Of a stretch of 64,000 bases of DNA, positions 13,740 to 27,341 are shown piece by piece; positions within the stretch are counted from its first letter, which is position 1, and every line of letters starts with the position of its first letter. Position numbers and translations under genes: made by a program. Origin of the DNA: Diadema setosum (lineage: Eukaryota > Echinodermata > Echinoidea > Diadematoida > Diadematidae); NCBI GenBank assembly GCA_033980235.1, contig CM067066.1:29811976-29875975 (forward strand), in the 5' to 3' direction. The notes under the pieces are model-generated. The model was not told where the DNA came from and did no database searches. It was given only the letters and a program-made list of their open reading frames with translations.

Positions 13740-14328
13740 TCATCAATCTTCCAGTGTCTGTAACGGCGTGAAAGTCGCATCAGCTATTTTGAATCGGAGC
13801 GGAATGATATACAAATCACGTACGCACGTACCGGGGGGCGCCTGCCCAGCGAAATGACAAAATATCTTCCCGAACTTTTTTACGGCCACGAATATTACAT
13901 CGAAATGTCTGTTTAATGCATCTGATATGGAAATTGTGACATTTTCAGCCTGAAGTTTGAGCAGATTGAGTTATATTTCTGTTACAAGCCTCCGCATGTA
14001 TGTCGCAGAGTATATCTATCATGACGCCAGACATGTCAAAGCTCTATCAATACATCAAGTCAAGCGGGAGGGCGTAGGTTTTAATTTGCTTTCAATGTTG
14101 AAGTTTCTTTTTGATGACTCAAAGTACATATTTATTGTGTAATTGTATGTATATTGTAGTCGCAGGTTCTGTTCCATAAAATGCACACTGAGACGAAATA
14201 GTTTTGTCTAGTATGGTAGTGGTTGTACCAGTAACAAAAGCAGTAGTTTAATATAGTATTCACAGTAATAGCAGAGGTTGTAGAAGAAGATATTCATCAT
14301 TGAACACACTCCTTACAACGTGTAAAAT

Positions 14329-14356
14329 GTATATATATATATATATATATATATAT
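14329..14356. repeat. (TA)n
   Basis: 28 bp alternating TA. Confidence 0.9.
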
Positions 14357-15144
14357 GAACATTATCCTCCTTCTCTATAATAATAATCCTTCTTTAGAAT
14401 TGCCTGAACTTTTTTTTTTCGAAACTGCTAGAAACGGAGAGTGGTCGAAATACTTAATAATCATAAAAAGTGATTTTGTAGCAGGAATACAAAGACACGT
14501 TGTTCACATACTATGCACATTGCTCACAAAATATACATTGCTCACTGTATATCATGTAGGTTTGGATTTCCTTTTCTCTCACTGTTGCAGTTGCTGTTGT
14601 TAATGTTGTTATTATTTTTTTCTTTGGGTTTCGAAGTGGTGGGGGGGGGGGGAGGGGTGCTCGGATTCGGATGAATGCCTATATACTAGTACTTGCAGGA
14701 ATAAGCACTGATATCTTCCTTGTTGACTTCCGTGTTCGGATATACCAATGGAAGATGAGAAAACTCTGCTTTCTGCTCCTGGACATCCTCTCGTATTGGA
14801 AGACACGACGGAGTGCATACAGTGTATTACGATCCGTGTAGGCTGCACTTAAGTGGGATCTTCAGCGCTGATCGTTCAGTCCTTGTGTGGGTGCCTCATT
14901 TTGTTGCTGATCATTGATACCTTGTCACCTTTGAAAATCTTACTTACAAAACTTTAAACGCATGAGATGAAGTTGAATTGGTGCATGGTGTATTCCTATT
15001 GGTGTTTTTCATCAATTCATTGTCATCTCATCCCTGTTATTACGTTCACTCTGTGTCAGAACCCGTAACGATATTTTCGTTCTCTGTAATGTATATGGAA
15101 TAATTATCTCTCCATTTTGAAACCTATAGTGCCGAGGAAATCCG

Positions 15145-15349
<205 letters not shown>

Positions 15350-16012
15350 ATATTCATCTCACTTTTGATTGTCTTGTCACCTCCTGATAGTACTATAACA
15401 TTTAAGAATATGGTTATGCGAATTTATTTTCCTTTATGATGAATTGTCGTATTGTCTGTTTATTGTGTTGTTATAAATCGTTTCCATAATTTTGAGAAAT
15501 ATAAGGAGCATCATTTTGACTTAAAGGTGAAATTGAAACATTACATTGTCATTTGCTCACCTATAGTTGGAGTTATACCATAGGAAGACTATGAATTAAA
15601 TTGTTGCAATGGACATTCAAAGAGACCGTCGAAGTTTAGGAGTTTTGGACAAGGTGTTTTACCCTCTATAGTCCCTCTTCAACTCGGTGCGTAAATCGCC
15701 GCGGACAATTATACTGGGGCCACATCAATAATGACATCCGTCTAGAGGACCAGCGCTAAATCTACACAGGCTACTCCATCTACCCTGGAAAAAAGGAACA
15801 TTTTTTCTCCTCAATATAATTTATTCTATTCATCACCAAGCAATAAGTGTGTGTACGTGTCATGTGTACATTCGATAATCATCCAGCCCGTTCAACACAT
15901 TGCATGTACAGAATACAGAATCGCACTTATACTAGTATGCAAATGTGTAGCAAAATCTGCCCTCTTTCAGAGAAGAGAATAATGTAAGAGGTAAAGGGGT
16001 TGGTGTCACTGT

Positions 16013-16204
16013 CTTCTTCTTCTTCTTCTTCTTCTTCTTCTTCTTCAATTCTTCCTCTTCTTCTTCTTCTTTTTTAAATCTTCCTCTCCTTCTTCTTCTT
16101 TAATTCTTCTTTTTTCCTTCTTCTTTTTCTTCTTCTTCTTTTTTCTTCTTTCTTCTTCTTCTTCTATTCTTCTTTTTCTTCAGCTTCTTCTTCTAAGCTT
16201 CTTC
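16013..16204. repeat. (CTT)n pyrimidine tract
   Basis: About 190 bp of mostly CTT with small breaks. Confidence 0.9.
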
Positions 16205-16725
16205 CAAGCCAGCACATTTTGTTATATGATTGCTGAAGACAGTCGCCTGCTCAGAGGAGAGGTCACCAAAGTACAGTTTGGTGTCAGCAATCCTCTGCTC
16301 GGTGATTCCTTGGAAGTCATGTATACTGCACTGTCTTTTCCGAAGTCAACACGTGCATTCTCTTGAAGCCCAGCGGAGCCGTAACGCTTTTGGAGTGAAA
16401 TATTCCGTAGAGCTCACATGAACGTGGCCTTGCATACGTTTTGTTTTGCTTTGTTTTGTTTTGTTTTCTGGGGAGGCCGGGAGGGGGCGGGGGGGGGGGG
16501 AGATTCCAAACATTCTTATAATTAACAGACCCCAACCTTCTCAATAAGAAAGCAGTAAAGCAACTAAAGAATTAGTTTAAGATAAATATCTAATCTGTGT
16601 CAGTGCAGTTAAGAACATGTTTTATATCGTTTAAAACTCTCTCCTTCGTTTGTTCATGAAAAAATGCAATTTTTCTTTATAGTAAAATCATTTTAACTTT
16701 TCAAGTGCCATCAAATCAGTGTAAT

Positions 16726-16746
16726 GTATATATATATATATATATT
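16726..16746. repeat. (TA)n
   Basis: Short alternating TA run. Confidence 0.8.
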
Positions 16747-17554
16747 AAATAGGACAGGAAGGATAATGTTTTATTCTCTTGTAAGACGTTTCCGGAAAGA
16801 ATAAGTATATGAAGTGAAATTTGAGAGGACTGTCTTCATGCAATCAATATCACTCATTTGCGAATACATGGACATCCTTGCCAATTCTCACCCTGTTATT
16901 CTTATTCTTGTCCTATTCTAATGCACCTGACGCTGTTCTGTTGATTTGTGTTTTTAGTTTCAGTTTCAGGTTGTATAATGTTTATTTTTATATTTTCTCA
17001 AAATAAACTATACATTGCAATAACAATTATACATAATATGCACAAAGGGCTTTTTACGATGAAGTCTCACAAAAGAAATAATCATACAGTATAAGTCGTC
17101 ATATGCTGACATTGTAGACGTTAAGGAGAGAGGGAGGGGTGATAGAGATGAGGGAAATTTACGAAAAGCTAAATCTTGTATAGGAATTGCAGGCTTCCAA
17201 GAAAATTTTAGTTCTAATCCATAATTATCATCAAAATAGAGATCGAAACTAATAAGAAAACAGACCAAAACAAATATGAATATGAAAACAAACATACACA
17301 GACACACAAACTAAAACCATGAGGACTTTGTGTATCTTAGCACAGCCATGACATAGAGTAGATTGCCGTCTATTTGGACTTTGTATTATAGAGATCTTGA
17401 AAAAAAAAGAGATCTGTCCTAATTAGATTGGTTGATGTTTGTCAGTAATCAGAAAAAGAAATAAGGTATGTTATTACGAAACTCAAAATTATCTATACCT
17501 TGTAGATGTTCTTCAATCCAAATGTGAAATAGAGTTCGTAAGTCCGAAAAAAAA

Positions 17555-17725
17555 AAGAGCATACAAACGAACCTTTGGAATAACGAACCATATTTTGTGC
17601 TCTGATTGATTAACGAACCTTCGCAATAAAGAAACTTATATCGTTTTTGAAATTAACGAACCTTCGGAATAACGGACGATACTTTATTTTCGCATTAATG
17701 AACTTTCAGAATAACGAACAGTAAC
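17555..17725. repeat. Tandem AACGAACCTTCGGAATAACG-type repeats
   Basis: Four imperfect units, each with AACGAACCTT and GGAATAACGAAC-like cores. A related fragment is at 8960-9050. Confidence 0.6.
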
Positions 17726-17878
17726 CATTAAGCTATGCACAAAGTACCCAAACAGACTGGCCTCCCACTAACATGATCTAAAAAAGACAGGATAAATTGA
17801 TTAAGCCGGTTTACCAATACTCTCTACATTGATTATCAAAGCCAGTCTTAACATTGAGTGTAGACTGTGGAAATGAAA

Positions 17879-17889
<11 letters not shown>

Positions 17890-17947
<58 letters not shown>
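17890..17947. repeat. (TA)n
   Basis: About 58 bp alternating TA. Confidence 0.95.
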
Positions 17948-17948
<1 letters not shown>

Positions 17949-18179
17949 GCACTGTGACAATTTAGAAACAGAGTGCACCGGGTGTGGTGTCATACTGTGA
18001 ACGGACTAGAGAGATTTAGCCGTGTCATGAACAACCCCTTAAACCTAACTCCCCTCCGTTCAACCCCCAAGCGGTCGATCATCCTTTGCTCCCTCGCTCT
18101 AACCAAGAAAGGTACTCGCCTATAGTACCTCCTTGCTCAGGCTCTAACCGTCAGACTCAAATCACACACAGGCACACAA

Positions 18180-18285
18180 ACACAGATAGACATACATACA
18201 TACATACATACACACACAGACAGACACACAATCACACACATACACACACGCACGTACGCACACAGAGAGAGAGAGAGATACATTT
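18180..18285. repeat. CA/CATA-rich tract ending in (GA)n
   Basis: ACATACATAC and ACACAC runs with GAGAGA at the end. Confidence 0.8.
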
Positions 18286-18624
18286 CAACATAAATAGCAT
18301 CAAATCAGCCAAAGTGGTTTTCTGTGAGATGGGACTCATATCCATCATAGTCGGCCGGGGGTTTCGGGAAAGATTGAAGCTCATTGATCAATTTATATTC
18401 GGTACAGATGTTTCGTGCTCATGAGGATCAGGCTTGGGTTTTCTCTTCGATTCTCTTTCTGATGATTTGGGTCTGTGCCGACGATTTGGAGTGCAAACCT
18501 TCAGGCCATCTTTCCAGTGGAAAGTTTGGCATACGATATTGGGAAACTTATAGCAAACACATCGATCATACAAATAAGGCATTCCCAAGCCCTTACAGCA
18601 TCAATGGCAAAATCAACACAAATG

Positions 18625-18950
18625 TATGCGATTTCCTCCTACTCCTCCTCCTCCTCCTCCTCCTCATCATCATCATCATCGTCTTCTTCTTCTTCTTCTT
18701 CCCGATTCTCCAATTTTTCCTGCTCCTCTTCATCCTCCTTCTCCTTCATGTCGTACTCCTCATCTTTCTCTTTCATAACTTTTCTCGTTCTTTCTTTTTC
18801 TTCATCCTCCTCATCCTCCTCTTTTCCCTTCCTTTCTTCCTCCTTCTCCCCTCCTCCTCGTCATCATCCTTCTTCTTGTTCTTCTTCTTGTTCTCCTACT
18901 TCTTCTCCTTTTCTTCTTCCCTTCATCATCATCATCATCATCATCATTCT
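18625..18950. repeat. Long polypyrimidine tract (TCC/TTC/TCA)
   Basis: About 325 bp of almost pure C/T with ATC triplets. It produces long spurious open frames of Ser, Leu or Phe runs in several frames. Confidence 0.9.
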
Positions 18951-21253
18951 TGTAGTTTCTATGGCACTCGTTCAAATATATTTGAATGTAACTGCATTTG
19001 AACAAAGAGAACGGCTATTAAAGTTTTAAGCTTCCGAGTGATCAAAAGTGAGCGCCTACACTGCGTATTCTGGAAACGGCATTGGTTGCTGATGGCATAA
19101 TTGTTTTGAATCTTCACATTCATGTTACATCACCGTCACCATGACGTCATCTCAGCCAGACTTAATCTTCCATTCCGGGTCGGTCACTCTCGATAATTAC
19201 TGTAAACGTCAACAAAATCTGCATAATAATCGCAATAATTGTCAGCATTTTCATGGCAATCTCTCAAGGAAGATTATATTCTTAGAATTTCCTGCAAATA
19301 CATTTATAATCTTGATATAGTTCGTATACCGTTGCAGTGTTGTGGGTTGTGGTCACAACTAGACACCCGACACTATATGCTGGCTAATAATGCAGCATTC
19401 ACTTCCATTTCAGTCAGAAAGTTCCGCTGATGCTTTTACTTTCCGTACCTCATAGACCAATCCATCGACAACCACAATCATCTCTCCTGTGTCATCAACG
19501 AAACATCGCTAATCTCTCGCAGCATCGAACTTAGCCGACCACCTAGCCTTAATTGGGTTACTTATAAACCGAACATTAACTTCACTCATGCTCAAGCGAG
19601 CATTTGACAAGAATTTGGGGGGGGGGGTCGTAGAAACGGACACCCTCATTCATTGCTGACGAAATCAGCCGCCACGGTCTGACGGTTGTTAATTGTTTTA
19701 AAAATCCTAAAAACAAACAACGGCACTACTGCCTACTCCAAAGCCGTCCAAACTGCCGAAATCATCTTCCAAAGACAATCCAAAACCAACAAATACTATA
19801 TGCCTCTTAAAATACTGCTGTATACTGCCATTGAATATTCATTGCCCCCTTCTCCTCAACCACCACCAACACCATTACAATTTCGGTGTAAAATTTCAGT
19901 GTTTCCTTACAGAACTCGTGCTAACGGCCAGAGAGTGCGTTGTTGACAGCGGTACTGAAAGGGCATGGATTGACGTCGCCTGGCAACCTATCTGAGATTG
20001 CCAATTTGGAGCCAATTTACAGACAATCACTGCTAATGCACTTCTAATGCCAACTCGGCCGATATCATACCCATAACGACACTGCGCGGAGAGTAACCCG
20101 GCATTTCTCTTCATCCTCATCGCACGGCGGACGGCGTCCAGGAGCTATATCGCTGACTCCTTCTCCCAGGAACCATAACCAGTTATTGTTTCCTCGGGAT
20201 ATGCCTCAAGGTCTCAGATGCGTTTACATTTCCCATGAAATTCCATTACACTAATGTGACTAGAAATGATGCGACGAGAGACTGTCTCAGCCGTCTGAAC
20301 GCAAACGCATGGCCGAGGCACTCGATGCCTATTAGCCTTGCAATATGGGAAAACTGTTCGATAGATCATGATCTTTTTCCAGACATGCTAAACCAATATT
20401 TTCATTGCCATCTCATTTCTACTGCAAATCAAGAGTACTCGATCTCCCGTTGAGCAAGGGAAACATTCACGTCCCTGTGTCTTTCTCCATCTTCCTAACC
20501 AGAAATATTTTTCTGATAGGATTTGTCGATGATGTCTCAATCTGTGGAATTGTCATTCATGGTATCGAACTTTGACGTACGTATGGATAGTGCACGGACC
20601 AAGTTCGAGGGGATGGGGATGGTGGGGGGGGGGGGGTGGGGCATGAAGGGATTAAAGAGCAAGTGGTAGTATGAGCATAATACAAAAAGACGAGCAGCCG
20701 TACTTTTCAAGTTCTGTCCCAACATTACCCAAAGTGTCCATTGATGTTGAATGGAAGAGTATGCTGCGACGCTGAAACATATTCATCATTTTGCTCTTAG
20801 TGTGCCTTTACATAAGCACAGTGATAATTCATTGGCATGACATCCCGTTCCAGGTAGCTGCATAGCAATGGTAATTGCCGTAACATGCTGTTATTCTCAA
20901 TGATAGTAAATCAGCCGAGTGTGGGATATATAGTATTACGAAGATATCAAGAAAATTTCGCTATTACTATAGCATAATCAATAAACAATGATAAAAGATA
21001 GAACTATCTAAGAAGCAAGGAGAATAATATTAACCTTAAAATAGGTCACTAAAGTGTTTGGAGAATATTGATCTTCAAAAAAAAAAAGAGAAGAATTGTT
21101 GTGGATTTCTCTTTGTAACTTCTTTGTATCGTTCTACTATTGTGATATCACGAACTGTCGTAACCTTCTCGGCATATGAATTTTACCTTGATTAAAAAAA
21201 AAACAATTCTCATTTAGTGAATTGTCCAATTTCCTCAGCCTTCACTGGTACTT
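18951..21253. other. No supportable gene
   Basis: Poly-G runs at about 19617 and 20624. Short frames only; nothing recognised. Confidence 0.5.
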
Positions 21254-21619
21254 AAAGGCATAATCTACCATTTGCAGATGAAACAAAAACCCAGCATTAG
21301 TGATTTGAAATAGTTCTAAAATGTGAGTAAGGGATAGAAACAACCACTGTAAAAATTTGAAGCTGCATTATCGATGTTAAGTAGTGTTAAATACACAAAA
21401 TGTGAACAATAATTATAATAAAATTGTTTCCAGACTAAACCGTCTACAGTTATGGTTTATTAAGAAACTTTTTGATATCTCCTTATGTTTTAGACTTTAT
21501 TGCAAAAATTTTATATGGTAGGATGTTTTATGATACAACAGGCCTACACATATGCATCAAATGTGATATCTTGAAAAATCTTTAAATCACTGCTCCCAAA
21601 GGTAAACTGGACCTTTAAT
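21254..21619. mobile_element. MITE family A, copy 2
   Basis: Begins TTAAAGGCATAATC and ends GGACCTTTAA. Shares AACCGTCTACAGTTATGG, GGTAGGATG and the GATGAAACAAAAACCCAGC end block with copy 1, in opposite orientation, and lacks the long internal hairpin. Confidence 0.8.
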
Positions 21620-24029
21620 ATCTGCCTCCATAGAACCAACATGTTTATTTGGGGAGATTCCCTTTCCATTTGCGGAGGAGGAACAAAACAAAAAAAAGAG
21701 TGTTCGTTTACCTGTTACATCACAAAATGTCACTGCTCTTGATAAACCTGCCTTCGGCGAAGACAGGGTGAAAGATGGCTGCCATATCCATACGATATAG
21801 GCATGAACTCTAAGTCATCGAGGACATTACGAATAACTCACCTCTTAGCGGTCTTCTCAATTTATCATCTATGTATGGCAGAAGCTACTGGTTATTCTTT
21901 CTCATAATCTATCATAGAACGATGATTAGTGTCAATAATAGTTGTTTAAGTGGGACTGATATCACCATGACGCACAAACTTCGTTTTCCTTTATGAACGG
22001 TAAGTATTGAAGTTTTTTTTTTTTCGGTGTGTATTTTTCGTGTGTCACGATTGTGTATGAATGTCTCCTTCCTTAATACATGAATATTCAACGACGTGTA
22101 AATCGAAATGACTGCGTAAAGGGAAGTAGAAATTGATGATAACATGCAAATATTAATTTCTTTTCTTGTGAGGGGTGGCATCTGTAATCGAATTTGCAAT
22201 GGTAGAAAAGGAACAGATTCTATCTTTCATGTACCATCATCATTACCATGATTACTATAATGATACTATAATGATAACAATTTTATCCTTCGCCTTGTGT
22301 AACAACATGCTATGTTAACCTGACATACAGAAATTGAATCAAAGATTGAGCGAACTAGCCACGTGGGAAGTCCAAGCAGACAATGTGAGACGGTGTTAGA
22401 GATCACCATGGCAACCGACATGATTGATGGCACAGATGATGATCTTTCTAGCTGGAGGCCTTACACATATCCATTCACGACATCATCGCTCAGGAGAGAT
22501 GCATTTTCTCTGCCTTGCAAAATGACAAAACTTGATTCTCTTGCCCTTTGATATAAACGCAGAAAAGATGGGACTTCGGGAGTACCACGCACAACTTTCT
22601 CTCTCTCTCTCTCTCTCTCTTCATCTCCACTCTGTATCTCTTCCTCCCATCTTCTCTCTATCTCACTCCTTCTCTTCTTCTCGACACTTTCTGTCCTCTC
22701 CCAGAGTATCTTTCTTCTCTTTTTTTTTCTCTCATTCTCTCACTAGCTGCGTCCTCATAATTATATTATACCTTTATCTTCTCTCTCTCTATCTCTCTCT
22801 CTCTCTCCCTCTTTCCTCTCTCTCTCTCTCCTGATCCTTACTCATTCTTTTAACTCGCTCATCCTACCCCCTCTCTTTATCTATTTCTCACTTCCTGCTT
22901 TATCTTTGAATTCGACTACAGTGTCATTATGATATACCTTTCTCTACTAGCTCGTTATCGGTCTTATCTCAAATGTCTCATTTCAATTTAAACCTGACAC
23001 CATCTTTGCGATTTACAACGCTTTTTGTCATTGTATTGCAGTCATACGTACATCATGGATTTACATACATGCATGCAAACCTACATGCACGGAAATACTG
23101 AGTACACTTACATACATATACATTCGATTTAACGCTTGCTGTCCTACTAACAAAATATTCTTCTTCTTTTTTTTTCAAAGTAAAAGTCATTCATATTTGT
23201 GGTTGCTTGTAATGGAAAATGGACTATAACTATATAAGGTACTACTAGTATTAGGATAGGGATAAGAAAAAAGTACTTGTCCTAAATGTTGATCACATTT
23301 TTTCGTTGGGTTTTCATGAGTGTCTACGTCTCTTTCAGTCGACCGTTTACATGGTACTAAATTATATTAATATACATACATTGTTGTCATAATTATACTG
23401 TTTATACTGAATACATGGAACACGAACGTGAAGATATGCATCATTTTCTCTTCCTGAATGGTGAGATATATTTAAGGGCATAGAAGGAACACTTCATCTT
23501 TATTTATGTCTGCAGCATCATTTAACATACAATCCTTAGATAAAAAAAAGAAAGGAGCACATAAACGAGATGCAGCCGACGTCATCAATTGAAAATACAT
23601 TTAGCTATTGTGAACTTCGTTACATTATTTCCTGACTTAACTGACGTCATTCGATCAAAGAGAGAGGAAGATCAAATGAAGACAATGACATCGACCTACA
23701 TCCACTGGGCGAGAAATTTAACGAGATTCACTCGGGACTCATTTTGATCTTATAATCCGATTACACCTTTTTCTGTCTTTTTCTTCAGAGACGTGTGACA
23801 TCATTTCGTTGCTATCTTTTAATGAGATTTCCGTGTAATGTGAGGAGCTGACGCAACATCGCATCAGGCAGGCCTCCTAGCTACCAATGTATTTAATCTG
23901 ACCTCGGGCTCACTGAACTTACAAAAATAATTAATGGTTTTGTTTGTTTATAATCTCCCCATTAGAACGTACCCATGGTAGAGGACTGAGATCTGATCCT
24001 TCTTGAGATTAAAATCAAACAAATAAAAA
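21620..24029. other. No supportable gene
   Basis: A small frame with a good ATG context (CACCATGG, 22408) runs about 47 codons to 22551, but it resembles nothing and lacks a donor. The CT-rich region is listed separately. Confidence 0.5.
22598..22831. repeat. (CT)n-rich pyrimidine region
   Basis: Two pure CT blocks at each end of a C/T-rich segment. Confidence 0.9.
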
Positions 24030-24100
24030 AACAAGAACAAGAACAAGAACAACAACAACAACAACAACAACAACTAGAACAACAATAACAACCCAAAGCA
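24030..24100. repeat. (AAC)n
   Basis: AACAAC units preceded by AAGAAC units. Confidence 0.85.
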
Positions 24101-24239
24101 ACAAAAACACTTTCTTCGATTGTCAATGTTCACATACAGTCTTTTTTCTGGTTCGATTCCCAAGTTCCTTCGCAAACTATGGGACAGTTGTTTCACCCTG
24201 TTTCGAGGTTGCTGCAATATCCGAATCTGGAATTTTCAA

Positions 24240-24830
24240 CTCTTCCATCCTGGGATATTTTGAGATGGCTGCCAAAATGGTCGCCCGAAATTGGCAATTT
24301 CGGAAACACCGCTGGTGATACCCCATTCGGGAAAATGAGCAACCATATACGCAGGAATTTTTCCCGGGGGGGGGGGGGGGCGAGGGGAAGTGAGGGGAAG
24401 GCGGGGGTAACTCTGCCACATGAGGAAGATTTTGCATTTTTAGAGGAGAAATTCACCATTCTCGTGCACACCTTTGATGGAAAATTTATTTTTTTTTAAT
24501 CTATTAAGGCAATATAAGGCAATATAACAGAAATTAGATTTCGACATTTTGGCAGCCATCTTGAATATCCATATTTTGGCTTCCATTTTAAGTATCTCAA
24601 AACCCTCATCTAGGCTCGGGTGCAGCACCTTCCAGGTATGATACAAAAGGGTCTTTTTGTATGTAAGCCAATATTAAGAATGTATTCACCATCTATAGGA
24701 ACATATGGGAATTTCAGTTTTTGGCGGCCATCTTGAAGAAAAGAAAGAATGTATTCACCATTTATAGGAACTTTATTATTATATGGGAATTTCAGTTTTT
24801 GACGGCCATCTTGATTATCTCAAAGCGCTC
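24240..24830. repeat. Repeat with GGCGGCCATCTTGA motifs
   Basis: GGCAGCCATCTTGA (24551), GGCGGCCATCTTGA (24723) and GACGGCCATCTTGA (24801), plus a GATGGCTGCCAAAATGG inverse near 24264. GAATGTATTCACCAT is duplicated about 75 bp apart. Origin not identified. Confidence 0.5.
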
Positions 24831-24889
24831 AAAGAGTTGCATCATCAAGAATCGAATTAAATAACTGCGATAATAATGATGCTGGGCTC

Positions 24890-25110
24890 AACATCCAGTG
24901 GTGTGTGGTTGCTTGGCGTGGGTGTGGATGGGGATGGTGGTGGCGGTCTTGGTGGTGGCGGCGATGGGTGTGCCCGCGGTTGGGAGGAAGGCTTCTGACG
25001 CGCGTCCGTTCACGGCGACCTCCGGGGAGAATTCCACCCGACCATCCGGGGGTTGTATCTCTTTTATTGACTTCTGGGTGTTCTGCATGAATGATCCCAG
25101 AATAGCTTAG
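24890..25110. other. GC-rich island open on both strands
   Basis: Plus strand: from ATG 24928 a 60-residue frame begins MGMVVAVLVVAAMGVPAVG, signal-peptide-like, and ends CISFIDFWVFCMNDPRIA. Minus strand: a 130-residue frame rich in His, Arg and Pro. Neither is recognised, and the GGTGGTGG bias alone could make both. No splice signals settle it. Confidence 0.3.
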
Positions 25111-26425
25111 TCTTTTCTTGCCAGCCGCTTTCTCTAAAATCTCTAGAGGACAGTGACCAAAATAGCATAACCACATTATGTTAGGTGATGTGAAAAAGAT
25201 CTGCGCGTGGAGACCAAACATTTAATCGCCCTGATCAAGTGCCCACAATGTAGCTACACGATACAGAATAAACCCCCATCGAAACCGCCATCCAAGAGTT
25301 TCAGTGAGCCTGTATAATGCAACAGGTTGTAAATAGTGATGACAGTATTACACCTCCCCGTACGTCTTACCAGTCGCTGAAAAGGAATTGACACCAAGCG
25401 TACTTCCAGTACGGTCGAGGGGTGAAGTTCAAAAGACCGGGGTGGACAATGGATAATGCAAGCAGGGTTGTCTATACGGATTACGTAAGAATAGCACTAT
25501 TCAGTGAGGAGGCTTTCGCTGTCATATTCACCTCGCATTTTAAGGCAGGGTAGGCATAGGCGCAAAGTGTGAGATAACTAATGTCACGCCACCCCAATAT
25601 ACTTAAAAAAAAAACCAACAACATACAATTAAAGCAAGGCTAGAATGGCCCCTCTGTTAAATTCATTATAGGCTTACTTGAAGTTTGAGATCTTATGCAC
25701 ACTTTACACAGAAACTGTTGAGAAGACGGACTCACATTAAATATTGTTCGTTAGAATGTTATATAAACTGTTTGCGCCAAAACTTCCTCAAAGAGACATA
25801 ATTTTCCTTTTCCTAATACTGATCATTTTCCTATTAACTCTTTGACTCATTTTTCCCATCAACTCTTTGACTCATTTTCTTTTTAAAGATGCTCAAAAAC
25901 CATGTTATGAATTAAGGAATACAAACAAATTGGTAGAATGTAATCTATTTCCATCTATTCAAACATTTTGTTAAAATAAGCAGTCTATAGGGAAATACTC
26001 ATGTAGATACCAGCATAGTTGTGAGAAGATCCTTTATCATTATCATTTTCACGTGGTTTTAGCACTTATTACTGCAGAACATGCTTTACCACCACGGTTA
26101 GATGAAAATGAATGGTGATTGTACACTGGGTACATAATCATTTTGCTGTACGTCTGCATTGGTTGTGTATATAGGCTGATAGAGATAGTGGTTGTGGTAG
26201 CAATATTATTGTATACCGTAGGCAATACATGATACACATTCACGTCGCTCTACTTTATATTGGACGTTGCGTGTTGCATCCATTGGCTATGCGGCATGGG
26301 GATAATGAATGACATGCAACCATCTACTATACGAGTAGACAACTTGGTCTAAGACAGCGAGAAAAGGGTGACGTGATTTTGCTGAAACCCGGTCTGAGCA
26401 TCCTGCGTGGTCTTGATTAAAATGA

Positions 26426-26480
26426 CGGGGGGGGGGGGGGTGGGGGGGGGGGGGAGGGGACGGGAGGGGGAGGGGGGTCA
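26426..26480. repeat. Poly-G tract
   Basis: Long G runs broken by single T or A bases. Confidence 0.9.
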
Positions 26481-26670
26481 CGTGTCTGATGAAAAGGAGG
26501 AAGGGCATTTCCGTGCATGTTTACTCGATATCTTTTGATAGAGAAGGCAAGTTCCTGATTGAGGAGGTTTTAGAGCACTGTGTAATGCTCTTTAATATAG
26601 TCTTACTAGTAGAGGCCCATTGACATAATCCCTGGCACGCCACGTGCTTTGGTGTATACAGTGCACCTAC

Positions 26671-26745
26671 TTCTTTCTCACCATGGGCTATACACACGGA
26701 GCTATACTTGTAGCTCCGTGTGTCTATACGTTGTGGGTGAAGAAA
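26671..26745. repeat. Short hairpin
   Basis: ACACACGGAGCTA and TAGCTCCGTGTGT form a 13-bp stem that extends imperfectly to TTCTTTCTCACC on the outside. Confidence 0.55.
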
Positions 26746-27341
26746 ATACGTGGGAGGCTCGCAGGAGCTGGTCTGGTATTCATTAGTTGTTGTTAGTGGC
26801 GACTATGTATGTCGAAAAGGTGAAAATCATGATGGGGTCATAAAAGTGCTATGAAAAGTAAGCAAAGATCAAACAGAGAAAATAACGACATAGATAAGCA
26901 TGGCGCAGGCCTACAGAACTTTTAGCACTAAAATCATAGCGACTGGTCAGCAAAAGTTAAAGTTAAAACTTGACAAGTTCTTTTGACAGTTACAACAGTT
27001 TGGGTGGCATAGAGTCCTTTGAAATGAAAAGTTGTCTAGCTCATGTGATGACCCTGACTTTGCCTACAAAGAACAACGTCAAAATGATGCACTTAACAAG
27101 AGAACGGGGTAAGAGGCAGAGGGACAGGGACGAAAAGCACTGGTTTTGTTTTGTCGTGTGTTTTTTTTTTCTGGAATTTGTATCAAAGAATCAACTCCCT
27201 TTGTCATGGAAGGTGTAATAAAGAATTGATGTCAAGATTGCGAGCGACCACAAGAAGACAGAAAGTCTTTTTCTGGATCTCTTGACAGATTTCCCTTATT
27301 GCAATGTATGTTATGCTTGCGTCATAAAAGGGAAGTCAAGG

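Noticed and set aside
18384..19029. Long open frames of 184-205 codons
   Set aside because: They run through the polypyrimidine tract and consist of Ser, Leu or Phe runs in several frames at once; low complexity explains them.
22363..22551. Candidate first exon with CACCATGG start
   Set aside because: Short, no donor site at a suitable place and no recognisable product.
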